Positions 17,103 to 26,144 of a stretch of DNA of 64,000 nucleotides are shown one piece after another. The stretch is from an uncultured Erysipelotrichaceae bacterium. Its GTDB lineage: Bacteria > Bacillota_I > Bacilli_A > Erysipelotrichales > Erysipelotrichaceae. Made by a program: the position numbers and the translations under genes. How positions within the stretch are numbered: position 1 is the stretch's first letter; each line of letters begins with the position of its first letter. The DNA lies in assembly GCA_902761625.1 (NCBI GenBank), contig CACWLH010000014.1, positions 1-64,000 on the forward strand. Direction: 5' to 3'. The notes under the pieces are model-generated. The model searched no databases, was not told the DNA's origin, and saw only the letters and a list, made by a program, of their open reading frames with translations.

Positions 17103-18089
17103 TCATTTTCTATTCTGATACTTTAAATATACTTGAAACAGAAATGCCGATTTAGTACGCAGAATCATTCGAAATTTCCAGTTTTCATTTAGCAAAAAAT
17201 CTTTTTGTGAAATAACCTTCCTGAACCATTTTTGCCTGAATAACTCAGAAATCAATGCTGGATCACACTGACCACTGTTAATGATTCCAAACAGAAAATC
17301 TCTGTAGATTGGTCCCATTCTGCATACTGTCAGCTGCTCAGCTTCATCACCAAATGTCTTCTCCAGACTTTTCGCTATCACATCATTTGCAGTTTCCATC
17401 TGATGAACAAATGTTTCTGAAATACCTAAATTGCTCAAAGTCTCATGTTCATATTTAACATAATGATATGAATGGCTTTGCATCTGGCTGATACTATTTA
17501 CGTAACTGATATAATCCATTACAAACAGAGTGTCTTCACTGAATTTCAGCTGCTCAAAAAAGCGGATATTGTGATCACAAAGTACGGAACGTCTGAACCT
17601 CTTTGTACATGCATAATTAAAATAACCATTCACAAAATCCTGACTGACAAACGTTGAGTTTTTTGTGATTTTGTATTCCTTTTCGGGGCAATCCCTGATT
17701 AATAATATTTCCGATTTCTCATTTTCAAGGCAATATCCCGATACTACCAGATCTGATTCATATTTGTTAAACTTTTCAAGATAGTTATCATCCACATAGT
17801 CATCACTGTCCAGAAAAACAACATATTTTCCTGTACAAGCATCTAATCCCGCATTTCGTGCCGATGATACACCCCCGTTCTGTTTATGTACAACTTTGAC
17901 CCTTTGATCAGCAGATGAATATTGATCGCAGATTATTCCGCTGCTATCCGTTGCTCCATCATCCACAAGTATCAGCTCAAAGTCTGATACTGTCTGATTC
18001 AAAATACTGTCAACAGCTCTGGAAATATACTTCTCACAATTATAAACCGGGATAATAACAGAATATAATACCGATTCTGCACCAGCCAT
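17103..18089 (-). CDS. Glycosyltransferase family 2
   Basis: A 328-residue GT2 enzyme with YSVIIPVYNCEKYISRAVDS, ELILVDDGATD and the metal site VVFLDSDDYVDD. I start at ATG 18089, which has GTGGGG at good spacing; the ATG at 18095 overlaps the preceding stop. It is coupled to the acyltransferase gene just upstream. Donor and acceptor are unknown. Confidence 0.85.
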   Translation of the reverse strand: MAGAESVLYSVIIPVYNCEKYISRAVDSILNQTVSDFELILVDDGATDSSGIICDQYSSADQRVKVVHKQNGGVSSARNAGLDACTGKYVVFLDSDDYVDDNYLEKFNKYESDLVVSGYCLENEKSEILLIRDCPEKEYKITKNSTFVSQDFVNGYFNYACTKRFRRSVLCDHNIRFFEQLKFSEDTLFVMDYISYVNSISQMQSHSYHYVKYEHETLSNLGISETFVHQMETANDVIAKSLEKTFGDEAEQLTVCRMGPIYRDFLFGIINSGQCDPALISELFRQKWFRKVISQKDFLLNENWKFRMILRTKSAFLFQVYLKYQNRK

Positions 18090-18091
18090 AA

Positions 18092-18913
18092 TCATTCCCC
18101 ACTATTCTTCGGAAGTTCCCGTACCCAATCAATATTGCGCTTGACAATTCTGCCGGGATTTCCTGCAATAATGCAATGTTCTTCTGTATATTTTTTAGTA
18201 CATACAGCCCTGGCAGCAACCACGCTGTGACGGGATATGACTGTGCCCTTCAGCAATACAGCATCCAAACCAATCCAACAATGTTCACCTATCTCTATAT
18301 TCTCTGGAGGGTTCAGCCTGTTTCCATCCATATCAACTATGCAGTGTGAATCGGTCGGCCTTATTCTGATTCCATGTGCAAACATTGAATCATTGCCGAC
18401 GATAATACTTGCGCCTTCATCGGAAAACAGTGTTGTCGGATAGGGGGTTCTTCCATGAAATGAACACTCATCGCCAATCAGTATGAGATTATGGTCACCT
18501 TCAACGTGAATTTTAGTTTCCATCATCCGGCATTTATTTCCAATGATAATTCTGTTGAAACTGCCATTGATGAAGAAGCTGGAATTTGTGATCACACAAT
18601 CCTCACCAATAACAATCTCATTGTTATTCCCGCCCATAAAAACACATTGCGAATTATTGCTGTATACAGTTGTATTTGATTTAACTGTAACACTGCAGCA
18701 ATCGCCGTTAATCCAAATCCTGCTGGTACGAAAATAACTTGATTCAGCACAATCGAATCGATTTTTATTACCATTCAATGTCACTTTGTTTTTTCTGAAA
18801 TGCAGGTTGGATACATTAAACTCATTGTCATTAATCACGATGTCGTTCCCTGCTTTTATCGCTGCTTTGCTCAGTATCACTGACCTGCTGATTATGTCAC
18901 TGGCTTTGGACAT
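18092..18913 (-). CDS. Hexapeptide-repeat acyltransferase
   Basis: A 273-residue left-handed beta-helix protein with a long run of hexapeptide turns (ITNSSFFINGSFNRIIIGN, IEIGEHCWIGLDAVLLKGTVI) and the usual closing IIAGNPGRIVKRNI. It is probably a sugar O- or N-acetyltransferase of the locus. The start at 18913 has a textbook AGGAGG site. It is upstream of a GT2 gene and downstream of a 176-base spacer. Confidence 0.85.
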   Translation of the reverse strand: MSKASDIISRSVILSKAAIKAGNDIVINDNEFNVSNLHFRKNKVTLNGNKNRFDCAESSYFRTSRIWINGDCCSVTVKSNTTVYSNNSQCVFMGGNNNEIVIGEDCVITNSSFFINGSFNRIIIGNKCRMMETKIHVEGDHNLILIGDECSFHGRTPYPTTLFSDEGASIIVGNDSMFAHGIRIRPTDSHCIVDMDGNRLNPPENIEIGEHCWIGLDAVLLKGTVISRHSVVAARAVCTKKYTEEHCIIAGNPGRIVKRNIDWVRELPKNSGE

Positions 18914-18953
18914 GTATAGACCAACCTCCTAAACTTCTAATAAAACTTAGGCT

Positions 18954-18979
18954 GAATACATAACATTGATTATGTATTC
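18954..18979 (-). other. Hairpin in the spacer before the acyltransferase gene
   Basis: A perfect 10-base inverted repeat (GAATACATAA and TTATGTATTC, six-base loop) sits 40 bases before the acyltransferase start, in the 176-base spacer 18914-19089. There is no long T-run after it on the minus strand, so it may be a weak terminator, a processing site or an operator. Confidence 0.4.
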
Positions 18980-19089
18980 ATGCTCCTGTACAAATAGATG
19001 AATATTTATGCGATCCAGAGTGACAAGTATTATGTAACGTAAGTCTCCGCTGCAAGCTTATATTCTTATTATTTCGAGGTCTTAAAAAA

Positions 19090-20031
19090 TTATTTTAAGA
19101 CCGGCAGATTTTCTATCCCGTAATAATCAAGTATTGCCCGCCACTGGACATCATTCTGCATCTCCGCACCATTGATATGCCATAAACCATTTGCGCTCGT
19201 TCCATAAATCATAATAGGTATATCCCTGTACGGAAAACATGCTGTAACCGCAGTATTGGCAATCAATGCCATATAGAACAACCACAAATCATCTGCAAAT
19301 GGACATATTTTAAGCAGTACATTCTTATCAAACACATGATCTGACAGTACGTGCGGAGGGTACAGGGTTCCCGAGCCTGTAAAAGGCTGTGCGATATATG
19401 AATGCAGAAGCTTCTGTCTCATATCAGGCGCATGCCATTCTGAGGGCACTGAGCAATATCCTGTTGTCGTTATTGCCGAAGTGCTTGAAATTATATCATT
19501 TGGATACTTCCGATGCAGTTCGAGAAGCTTTTGAATCATATCCTTCGGATAAATCGCATCATCATCAGCAAGAATGATCAGATCATCCGGATACTGCTGC
19601 ATTACATAAAAATACTTTTTATGACTTCGCAGATCATCGCAGAATCTGATTGTCAGACCTCTTTTTTCTGCTTCGATCAGACTGGCAGGTAAGGACGACC
19701 TGCCTTCGAATTGCTCCTCTGCAAGCCAAAGGATAATCTCATCTGCCTGAACAGACTGCTTGAACAAGCTTTCAATCGTCATCCATACCGTATCGATTCT
19801 GGCAGGAAAAGATGTTAATGAAACAATCACCTTCTGGTCACGTTTCTGCCCTGTAACCCCAAAATCAGTCTGTGGATTTTTCAGATAATAACGTTTAAGA
19901 AAGACATTATAGTATGATTCAATCTGTCCTATCAGCTTCTTGGCAGTACGATACTTGTAATTGTTTTTTCCATAGTTTTTTCTTACAATACGACAAAGCT
20001 TATAGTACAGATCGTAAAGAAAAGTATACAT
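19090..20031 (-). CDS. Putative GT-A-fold glycosyltransferase, family not assigned
   Basis: A 313-residue protein. The central part reads as a glycosyltransferase: VIVSLTSFPARIDTVWMTIE, EIILWLAEEQF, then the metal site LIILADDDAIYPKDM near residue 150, and FADDLWLFYMAL as a probable catalytic acid region. This layout occurs in poorly described glycosyltransferases of polysaccharide loci. A ribosome site GGAGAAC precedes the start. It lies just downstream of the IS1595 element and would be separated from the upstream operon by it. Confidence 0.7.
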   Translation of the reverse strand: MYTFLYDLYYKLCRIVRKNYGKNNYKYRTAKKLIGQIESYYNVFLKRYYLKNPQTDFGVTGQKRDQKVIVSLTSFPARIDTVWMTIESLFKQSVQADEIILWLAEEQFEGRSSLPASLIEAEKRGLTIRFCDDLRSHKKYFYVMQQYPDDLIILADDDAIYPKDMIQKLLELHRKYPNDIISSTSAITTTGYCSVPSEWHAPDMRQKLLHSYIAQPFTGSGTLYPPHVLSDHVFDKNVLLKICPFADDLWLFYMALIANTAVTACFPYRDIPIMIYGTSANGLWHINGAEMQNDVQWRAILDYYGIENLPVLK

Positions 20032-20092
20032 TTCAGTTCTCCATAAATATACTTGAGCCTAAAAAAAGACTGTTCAGTTTTCTGGATTCTTA

Positions 20093-20100
20093 AAAAGAAT
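20093..20100. repeat. Target-site duplication of the IS1595 element, left copy
   Basis: AAAAGAAT here is repeated exactly at 21176-21183, directly outside both ends of the element. Eight bases is the usual duplication length for the IS1595 family. Confidence 0.85.
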
Positions 20101-20123
20101 TATGACTGACCATCAGACACATA
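20101..20123 (+). repeat. Left terminal inverted repeat of the IS1595 element
   Basis: It begins TATGACTGACCATC and pairs with the right end at 21153-21175 over 23 bases with one mismatch at the fifteenth base. Confidence 0.9.
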
Positions 20124-21081
20124 CAGGAGCGAATAGAGGCAAAGCTTTATCCAAAACGGATTTGATCAGACGCCTTGGACAGGGAAACAATTGATTGAAA
20201 TATATGCGTATATTGTCAATCAAAGCTTTTCCTTCATTGCGGTTGTTAAACCTGAATTCCTGCTCCGCCAGGAATAATGGCAAGTCTCTTCTGGATTCTC
20301 CATGGTAAATACCGGTTATATGATTTTGAATATTACCAACGATCGTATTCAGCCAATATAGTCTGTGGTCATCCTCATCGTAATCAATCTTGCAGTTATT
20401 AACCGTAATCCGGTCTTTGAGAATGTTATAGGTTGTCTTGCCGTCTGTATTCAATACTCTGTCTTTGGATAACATGATAAAAGATGGTATATATCGGCTT
20501 ATGTTTTCACCTGAATCAACAGCGACAGGCACCAATCGTATATATTTCGGATATCTGTTCTCCTCACCGGTTGAGAGAACTGTCAGAAACGGTTGCTTTG
20601 TGGTTCCCATTCCCCGATGCCCGGGCTCTTTGGATTTTGCGCCGATGTAAATCACATCAGATTCATAGAACATCGAATTCAGAACATACGATGCGTTGTC
20701 ATCCGCCATGAGGATCCTGCATTTTCTGCATAACAGACTTGCAGTCTTGTAGTTGACATCAAGATGCGAACACATTTCCACTGCACTGATCCCTTTATTG
20801 CTTGTAAAGAACAGGAGTATTCCAAGCAACAGCTTATATAAAGGAAGTTTGTTATCCTGGAAGATTGTTCCGGCAAACAGGTATTCCTGGTGACCGCATT
20901 CTTTGCATTCAGTTACACGGTGCCGTGTAATCTTACGGTAATGTGTACATCCGCATTTCTCGCATACAAATCCGTCCGGATGTTTGGCGTTCCAGAAGAA
21001 GTCATAGCAGGCTTCTTCATCGTTGCTGTACTTACGTGTAAATTCAATCAATGACGGTTTCTTCGGTTTTAAGGCTTTCAT
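20113..21081 (-). CDS. IS1595-family transposase
   Basis: A 322-residue transposase of the ISXO2-like type. An N-terminal zinc ribbon (CEKCGC and CKECGH, residues 38-63) is followed by the GTIFQDNKLPLYKLL segment shared by the family and a DDE-type domain with acidic residues in SDVIYIGAKSK and LNTDGKTTYN and a GIYHG motif near the end. It is full length with no stops, so probably active. The start lies inside the element at 21081. Confidence 0.9.
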   Translation of the reverse strand: MKALKPKKPSLIEFTRKYSNDEEACYDFFWNAKHPDGFVCEKCGCTHYRKITRHRVTECKECGHQEYLFAGTIFQDNKLPLYKLLLGILLFFTSNKGISAVEMCSHLDVNYKTASLLCRKCRILMADDNASYVLNSMFYESDVIYIGAKSKEPGHRGMGTTKQPFLTVLSTGEENRYPKYIRLVPVAVDSGENISRYIPSFIMLSKDRVLNTDGKTTYNILKDRITVNNCKIDYDEDDHRLYWLNTIVGNIQNHITGIYHGESRRDLPLFLAEQEFRFNNRNEGKALIDNIRIYFNQLFPCPRRLIKSVLDKALPLFAPVCV

Positions 21082-21152
21082 TGCATTGTCCTCTCTTTCG
21101 ACAATGCAATCATAGCTTAGCTACAGCCTGCGCAATGTACACTGCAGTGTAC

Positions 21153-21175
21153 TATGTGTCAGATGGTCAGTCATA
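21153..21175 (-). repeat. Right terminal inverted repeat of the IS1595 element
   Basis: Reverse complement of the left end with one mismatch. It is followed at once by the right copy of the AAAAGAAT duplication at 21176-21183. Confidence 0.9.
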
Positions 21176-21182
21176 AAAAGAA

Positions 21183-22220
21183 TTACCACATTTCTTTTTC
21201 AATTTGTTTTAATACTCTACGCAGATAAAATCCATTTATCACTTTCTGGCGAATATTATTTACATTGTTCAATAATTCCTCATATTCATTATCATTGATT
21301 CGATTGAACACATTTTTTAAATTGCCGATATCATCAAGCGCAATTCCTATTTTCTCTTTTCTGACATATTCAGCAACCGCCGCTTCCGCCCAGACAATTA
21401 CAGGAATTCCTGCAGCCAAATAAAGAGACAGCTTATGAGGATTATTAAGCCGGGTATACTCTCCCAGCGCTCCGCTGCATCCATTTATACTCTCCCCGTC
21501 CCAGACAAGTCCAAATGAAGCATGCAGTTTAGCAGGAATTTCATCCGGGGAAAAACTTCCCATATACGTTGTATTTGAAAAATGATTGTCTTGGTTCCAT
21601 CCAAGTCCATATAAATGGAATGCAATATCAGGATTTGCTTTGAAAAGATCTTTCAGAAACAGTGACTTTTCCAGGTTGCCGGCAAATGCAACACTATCTT
21701 CACTTCTATCTTTATTGATGGTTTTATTATCAAATAAATAGTCAAAGCATTCCAAAAGATACACTTTTTTTACATTTAAACCGATTTCGCGCAGTTTTTT
21801 CTCCATAAACCGATTATGAAGGATTACTCCATCGGCAAGGTTAAGCATATCAATTTCTTTTTGCGTTGCTTTCTCATCCTGCCTGCGCATGCTCTGAATA
21901 TCATGAACCAAAAAGACAACCTTGTTATGCTTCTTAATTTTCTCAACATAATCATAGGCGATATCAAATGACAGCATAGGATACTGGATTATCACAGTAT
22001 TATGCCTGATTTTCAATAAGTCCATATAAAATGGGATAAAACCCAGTCTGTTCTGAATATTTGAAACTATACGTCTGTTGGCACCTTCCTCTTTCAGTAC
22101 CAGACGTCTGTGATTCAGGGGCTTACCTCCAAAATCCTGAAAGACTTTTTCTGCGTCATTCCGTGCTTTTGTTCCGGCATGATTGCCGCGATAGTTTATT
22201 TCAGAAAAATAGTAAATCAT
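21183..22220 (-). CDS. WbbI-like galactofuranosyltransferase
   Basis: A 345-residue GT-B enzyme that resembles E. coli WbbI along its length, from the N-terminal FSEINYRGNHAGTKARND through FLVHDIQSMR to GLVWDGESINGCSGALGEY and LNNPHKLSLYLAAGIPVIVW. WbbI-type enzymes add beta-1,6-linked galactofuranose from UDP-galactofuranose. No UDP-galactopyranose mutase is in the window, so the donor would come from elsewhere. The start is ATG 22220 with GGAGG upstream; the frame to 22265 overlaps the neighbouring gene region without a ribosome site. The IS1595 element abuts its stop codon. Confidence 0.75.
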   Translation of the reverse strand: MIYYFSEINYRGNHAGTKARNDAEKVFQDFGGKPLNHRRLVLKEEGANRRIVSNIQNRLGFIPFYMDLLKIRHNTVIIQYPMLSFDIAYDYVEKIKKHNKVVFLVHDIQSMRRQDEKATQKEIDMLNLADGVILHNRFMEKKLREIGLNVKKVYLLECFDYLFDNKTINKDRSEDSVAFAGNLEKSLFLKDLFKANPDIAFHLYGLGWNQDNHFSNTTYMGSFSPDEIPAKLHASFGLVWDGESINGCSGALGEYTRLNNPHKLSLYLAAGIPVIVWAEAAVAEYVRKEKIGIALDDIGNLKNVFNRINDNEYEELLNNVNNIRQKVINGFYLRRVLKQIEKEMW

Positions 22221-22265
22221 TTTGCCTCCAGCGTGATTCTGCACGTATATGCAGTTAACCACCAA

Positions 22266-22901
22266 TCACCTTTCCCATCTGCCTTTGTTTTCGAAAACTT
22301 TGTCCGCTGTGACCGTTCTGTTTGCTTCAATAACCCCTCTCACCGTTTCGCCTGCGCCGATAATACAGTTTTCTCCGATTATTGCACCCTTGAGAACCAT
22401 TGAATTAGTTCCTAGCCATACGTGAGTTCCAATGCTCACAGGTTTTGAAGCATTGAGTACTGATTCTTTCCTGATCTGATGATAATCACTGTCGTAAATC
22501 ACAACATTTCTTCCAATCATGACATCATGCTGAATCTCGATGTTATCTGAACAAACCAGTACACTATTAGAATTCATTGTAAAGTATTTGGTATTAAGTC
22601 TGGCACCTTTCAGAACTTCAATTGTGCATCCATAATTGATACTGCAGGTTTCTTGAACAGTCCATTCACCATTCTGATAGAGACGCACAAGCGATTCTGC
22701 TTTTGAACCATTCAGTTTATTTACACCGATTTCCAGATCTCCATCATGAAGAATAATCTTTGAACCTTCATGAAAGTTTATGACACAGTTTTTATAGGGA
22801 ATTATCTTCCCCCGGCCTTCATGGATAACATTCCTGCAGAATTTATTCAGATAAATAAACTTAATCAAATCAACTTTTTTTATGAATTCAAATTTGTTCA
22901 T
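22266..22901 (-). CDS. Hexapeptide-repeat acyltransferase (CapG/WcaF-like)
   Basis: A 211-residue left-handed beta-helix protein. Hexapeptide turns include IEIQHDVMIGRNVVIYDSD, the catalytic DYHQI and IGTHVWLGTNSMVLKGAII, with IIGAGETVRG near the end. The protein is shorter after the helix than usual. It should acetylate a sugar of the polymer. It is closely followed by the WbbI-like gene. Confidence 0.85.
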   Translation of the reverse strand: MNKFEFIKKVDLIKFIYLNKFCRNVIHEGRGKIIPYKNCVINFHEGSKIILHDGDLEIGVNKLNGSKAESLVRLYQNGEWTVQETCSINYGCTIEVLKGARLNTKYFTMNSNSVLVCSDNIEIQHDVMIGRNVVIYDSDYHQIRKESVLNASKPVSIGTHVWLGTNSMVLKGAIIGENCIIGAGETVRGVIEANRTVTADKVFENKGRWER

Positions 22902-22933
22902 ATTCGATCTCTTTATTTCAGACTTTTTAATGC

Positions 22934-23869
22934 TTATAGTCCGATTGCCTTTTTAAAATACAATGCTTTCTCCTTGAAGGTAACACAATGCAATAACTGA
23001 AGGTTTTTGTATTCTCTTGCAATAAGCTCTTTGTTCTGAGAATCAAGAGCATTTCCAAACCTCATATGACCATATAATTGCTTTGCAGGCAGAAGATACT
23101 CGTCAGTAACCTCATTTCCCATTTGTTTCAGTGTCGCTTCAACGATTTTTTCATAATTGATTAATTGCTCAAGTCTTTTTTCAGGAACGTTATTACTATG
23201 TGAGTGACTGTTCTCACGAATGCAGTAATAATTCAGAACCTCATCAATATAACCACATTTATAGCGATAAGAAACCGGCAGCAGAAGCTGAACATTCTGC
23301 CCGCCCCTTCCTGAATAGATTTCAAGATCAGGTATAGTTTTTTTGACCGCCGAGGACCGCACCATATATGCACCAGGTATAAAAATGTTTTTTATTCTCA
23401 GCAAATCTTCAAAAAACGGGTCACTTTCCTGCGGGATTCTCTCAATAATCTTTCCATCTGCACCGATTTGACTTCCTTCTAAGAAAGTCTTTGATTTACA
23501 TACACAGAAGCCAAATTCAGGATGCGCCTCGAGGAAAGCAACTTTTTTTTCGATACAGTCATCTGTCATGACATCGTCTGAGTCAGGCCATGTCAGATAT
23601 TCGCCATTGAACAGTTTCAGACCCAGATTCAGTGCAGAAGCCTGCCCTGCATTTTCCTGGTATCTGTAAGTGAATGAAATGCCCCTGTTTTCAAACTGCT
23701 GCCTGTAACTTAAAGCAATACTCTCTGTTTTATCGCCAGAACCATCATTAACGAATATCAATTCGATATTATGGTATGTCTGATTCAGGATAGACCTGAA
23801 ATAACGGTCCAGATATTCTTCACCATTGAAACATGGTGTTATGACACTCACCAACGGTTTATCATTCAT
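22934..23869 (-). CDS. Glycosyltransferase family 2
   Basis: A 311-residue GT2 enzyme with VSVITPCFNGEEYLDRYFRS, ELIFVNDGSGD, NAGQASALNLGL and the metal site LTWPDSDDVM. A GRGGQNVQLLLPVSY segment follows where related enzymes place the catalytic base. The start has GAGGAAT upstream. Donor unknown. Confidence 0.85.
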   Translation of the reverse strand: MNDKPLVSVITPCFNGEEYLDRYFRSILNQTYHNIELIFVNDGSGDKTESIALSYRQQFENRGISFTYRYQENAGQASALNLGLKLFNGEYLTWPDSDDVMTDDCIEKKVAFLEAHPEFGFCVCKSKTFLEGSQIGADGKIIERIPQESDPFFEDLLRIKNIFIPGAYMVRSSAVKKTIPDLEIYSGRGGQNVQLLLPVSYRYKCGYIDEVLNYYCIRENSHSHSNNVPEKRLEQLINYEKIVEATLKQMGNEVTDEYLLPAKQLYGHMRFGNALDSQNKELIAREYKNLQLLHCVTFKEKALYFKKAIGL

Positions 23870-23946
23870 AACACAATTCCTCTATGAGCTTCTGTATTCG
23901 AAATCTGATGAACATAATCAATGTGCAATTAATCTAGTAAAAGGAT

Positions 23947-25104
23947 TTACAGAATTTCTTTGATTCTTTCTGTCTTCTTGATATAATCCGGCATTGTTTT
24001 CAAAAGATGTTTTCTGATGTCTGATTCTCTGCTGACGATATTCATAAATGAATCCGCCAGATGATGTTCTGATTCAAGCTCTTTTACATGAACCACATAT
24101 CCTTCATCTGTTCCGAATAAATCTTTTGCAATTCCTTTGGATTTTACAGAATATCCCAGAACAAGCGTCGGTACGCATGAGGAATATGCAGCGATGGTCG
24201 CATGTGTTCTGGCTCCGATGAAGAACCTGCATTTCGAAATAAATCCTTTCAGTTCCATGCAGTTATGATCATCTATCATCACAATGCGATCTGAATCCTT
24301 GAATGAATCTCTGAGCATTTCCAGAGCTTTTCTGTCATCATTGCCTGTCCAGACAACATGAGGAATCAGAGCGATGTTCATGTCTGTTTCATTTAAAACA
24401 TATTTGATCAGCGCTTTATAGTTTTCAACCAACAAGCCTTTTCCTTGATCCCTTTCGAGAACCAGGGGACTGAGATTGATACCGACCGTATTTCCTGAAA
24501 TAAAACTCTCTGGCAGAGACACATCTATCACCGGGAGTGTAAAAGCTGTATCCGGAATCAATTCCACATTGTGAATCCCCGCTGCTTTCAGGTATTCATA
24601 TGTCATGGATTCTCTTGCCGTAATCAGATCATATGTACGTATATTAATCAGAAATTGATCGTCTTCGAACAGATGCTTTTCCAGTGAACAGCCAAGCAAT
24701 ACAGTTTTTTTCGCATGTTCCCTGATCAGCTGATGAATTTTGATATACAGAGGATAATAATCATAACAATAAACATCCCCGCCGATTGAAATGGCGAGAT
24801 CATAGTTTCCCAGTTTTGAAATCGCTCTTCGATAGTCAAGAAAGTCCATTTCGTAATAGTCTTTCTTTATTTTGAGAGAAGCATACGCTTTGATAAAACT
24901 GAGATCTTTTTTTGAACTGTGCAATTTGGCCGGCATAACTGAACAGAGTGAAGTTAATTCATAATGCTGATCCTGACCGGGTTCTTCAGATAACAGATCG
25001 ATTTCATCTGTATCAGAAAGCAGGGAAATCACCGTCCTTGCCAAAGCCTCACAGCCATGGTTACCGCTTCCACCATGGTTATAAATCAATACTTTTCTGT
25101 TCAT
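23947..25104 (-). CDS. Polysaccharide pyruvyltransferase family protein
   Basis: A 385-residue protein with the family's opening NHGGSGNHGCEALARTVI, the AISIGGDVYCYDY loop, VLLGCSLEK, ITARESMTYEYL and the late RFFIGARTHATIAAYSS motif. WcaK/CsaB-like enzymes transfer pyruvate from phosphoenolpyruvate to a sugar as a ketal, giving negative charge. It lies between GT2 genes and should modify a repeat-unit sugar. Confidence 0.85.
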   Translation of the reverse strand: MNRKVLIYNHGGSGNHGCEALARTVISLLSDTDEIDLLSEEPGQDQHYELTSLCSVMPAKLHSSKKDLSFIKAYASLKIKKDYYEMDFLDYRRAISKLGNYDLAISIGGDVYCYDYYPLYIKIHQLIREHAKKTVLLGCSLEKHLFEDDQFLINIRTYDLITARESMTYEYLKAAGIHNVELIPDTAFTLPVIDVSLPESFISGNTVGINLSPLVLERDQGKGLLVENYKALIKYVLNETDMNIALIPHVVWTGNDDRKALEMLRDSFKDSDRIVMIDDHNCMELKGFISKCRFFIGARTHATIAAYSSCVPTLVLGYSVKSKGIAKDLFGTDEGYVVHVKELESEHHLADSFMNIVSRESDIRKHLLKTMPDYIKKTERIKEIL

Positions 25105-25124
25105 CTTTATACTTCCTCAAACAA

Positions 25125-26132
25125 TTAACGTCGTATCAGTTGTTTTGCAAGTGATACCGCTTTTTTATAACTGTTAATCAAAAGAAATGCTGCTGATTGA
25201 TGATTGTTTTTCAACAAGGACAGAATCACCTTTTTTCTGATTCTGTCACCAATTAACTGATATTCATTCTTGCTGAGCAGATCAAAAGCTACTTTGAATC
25301 TTTGACTGAAGTCTTCCTTTGCGGAATAATGCAAAGTCAGATACGCATAATCACTGATACTCTTTTCGACTATCTCACAATTCTTTCCGGAAAAGGCTCC
25401 CATATCTTTCAGAAATTCCGCAAACCTGATCTGAATGGAGAGCTGACTGAGATAATCAATCTCTTCATCTCTGACATTCAGCGGTGAGTTATCTGCCTCC
25501 TGAAGATAGTAATAATCCGTGTTTTCACTGAAACAGATTTCCCCGGCTTTTTTATACAATCTGAGGTAAAAATCAAAGTCCTCGGCAAGAATCAGCTTTT
25601 CATCAAAACGCGTACTTCCAAGAATTGAACGGCTGAACATCTTCGCTGTGCAGAAGCCATATATTCCGGTTTTTTTCTGAACTTCCACGAAATTCTCAAG
25701 TATCTGGGTAGTTTTCTTTTTTCCTGAATAGGGCGGTTTGATTTCAATGGTTTTTTCGGAATCAGGCCACACTTTGGTAATTCCGCCAATAACAAAATCC
25801 GCATTGTTTTCAATGATACATGTATACAAGCTTCTCAGATAATCCATTCCGATGGTATCATCAGAATCCAGAAATGTTATATATTTGCCGTTTGCCAGAT
25901 CCAGACCGGTGTTACGTGCATGAGACACACCCCCATTCGGGATATGGACTGCTTTGATCCTGTCATCTTTTGCGGCATAATGATCTGCTATCTCTCCGCT
26001 TCCGTCGGTGGAACCATCATCAATGACAATCAATTCAAAGTCCGTGAATGTCTGTTCCAATACGGCATCCAACATATCGCTGAGATATCTGATTTTGTTG
26101 TATAAAGGTACAATTACCGAAACCGAAGGCAT
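25125..26132 (-). CDS. Glycosyltransferase family 2
   Basis: A 335-residue GT2 enzyme. VSVIVPLYNKIRYLSDMLDA, ELIVIDDGSTDGSGEI and ITFLDSDDTIG give the GT-A fold and its metal site; AEDFDFYLRL is the probable catalytic base segment. The ribosome site is AGGTGG. It is 20 bases before the pyruvyltransferase gene in the operon. Confidence 0.85.
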   Translation of the reverse strand: MPSVSVIVPLYNKIRYLSDMLDAVLEQTFTDFELIVIDDGSTDGSGEIADHYAAKDDRIKAVHIPNGGVSHARNTGLDLANGKYITFLDSDDTIGMDYLRSLYTCIIENNADFVIGGITKVWPDSEKTIEIKPPYSGKKKTTQILENFVEVQKKTGIYGFCTAKMFSRSILGSTRFDEKLILAEDFDFYLRLYKKAGEICFSENTDYYYLQEADNSPLNVRDEEIDYLSQLSIQIRFAEFLKDMGAFSGKNCEIVEKSISDYAYLTLHYSAKEDFSQRFKVAFDLLSKNEYQLIGDRIRKKVILSLLKNNHQSAAFLLINSYKKAVSLAKQLIRR

Positions 26133-26144
26133 ACGACCACCTTG

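Larger units (their letters stand above)
20101..21175 (-). mobile_element. Complete IS1595-family insertion sequence
   Basis: A 1075-base element with 23-base terminal inverted repeats (one mismatch), a single full-length transposase gene and an eight-base duplication on each side. The intact gene, near-perfect ends and perfect duplication suggest recent insertion. The target duplication includes the first base of the stop codon of the glycosyltransferase at 21183, so that gene was left whole. The element is in the same direction as the operon and separates the genes at 21183 and 19090. Confidence 0.92.
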
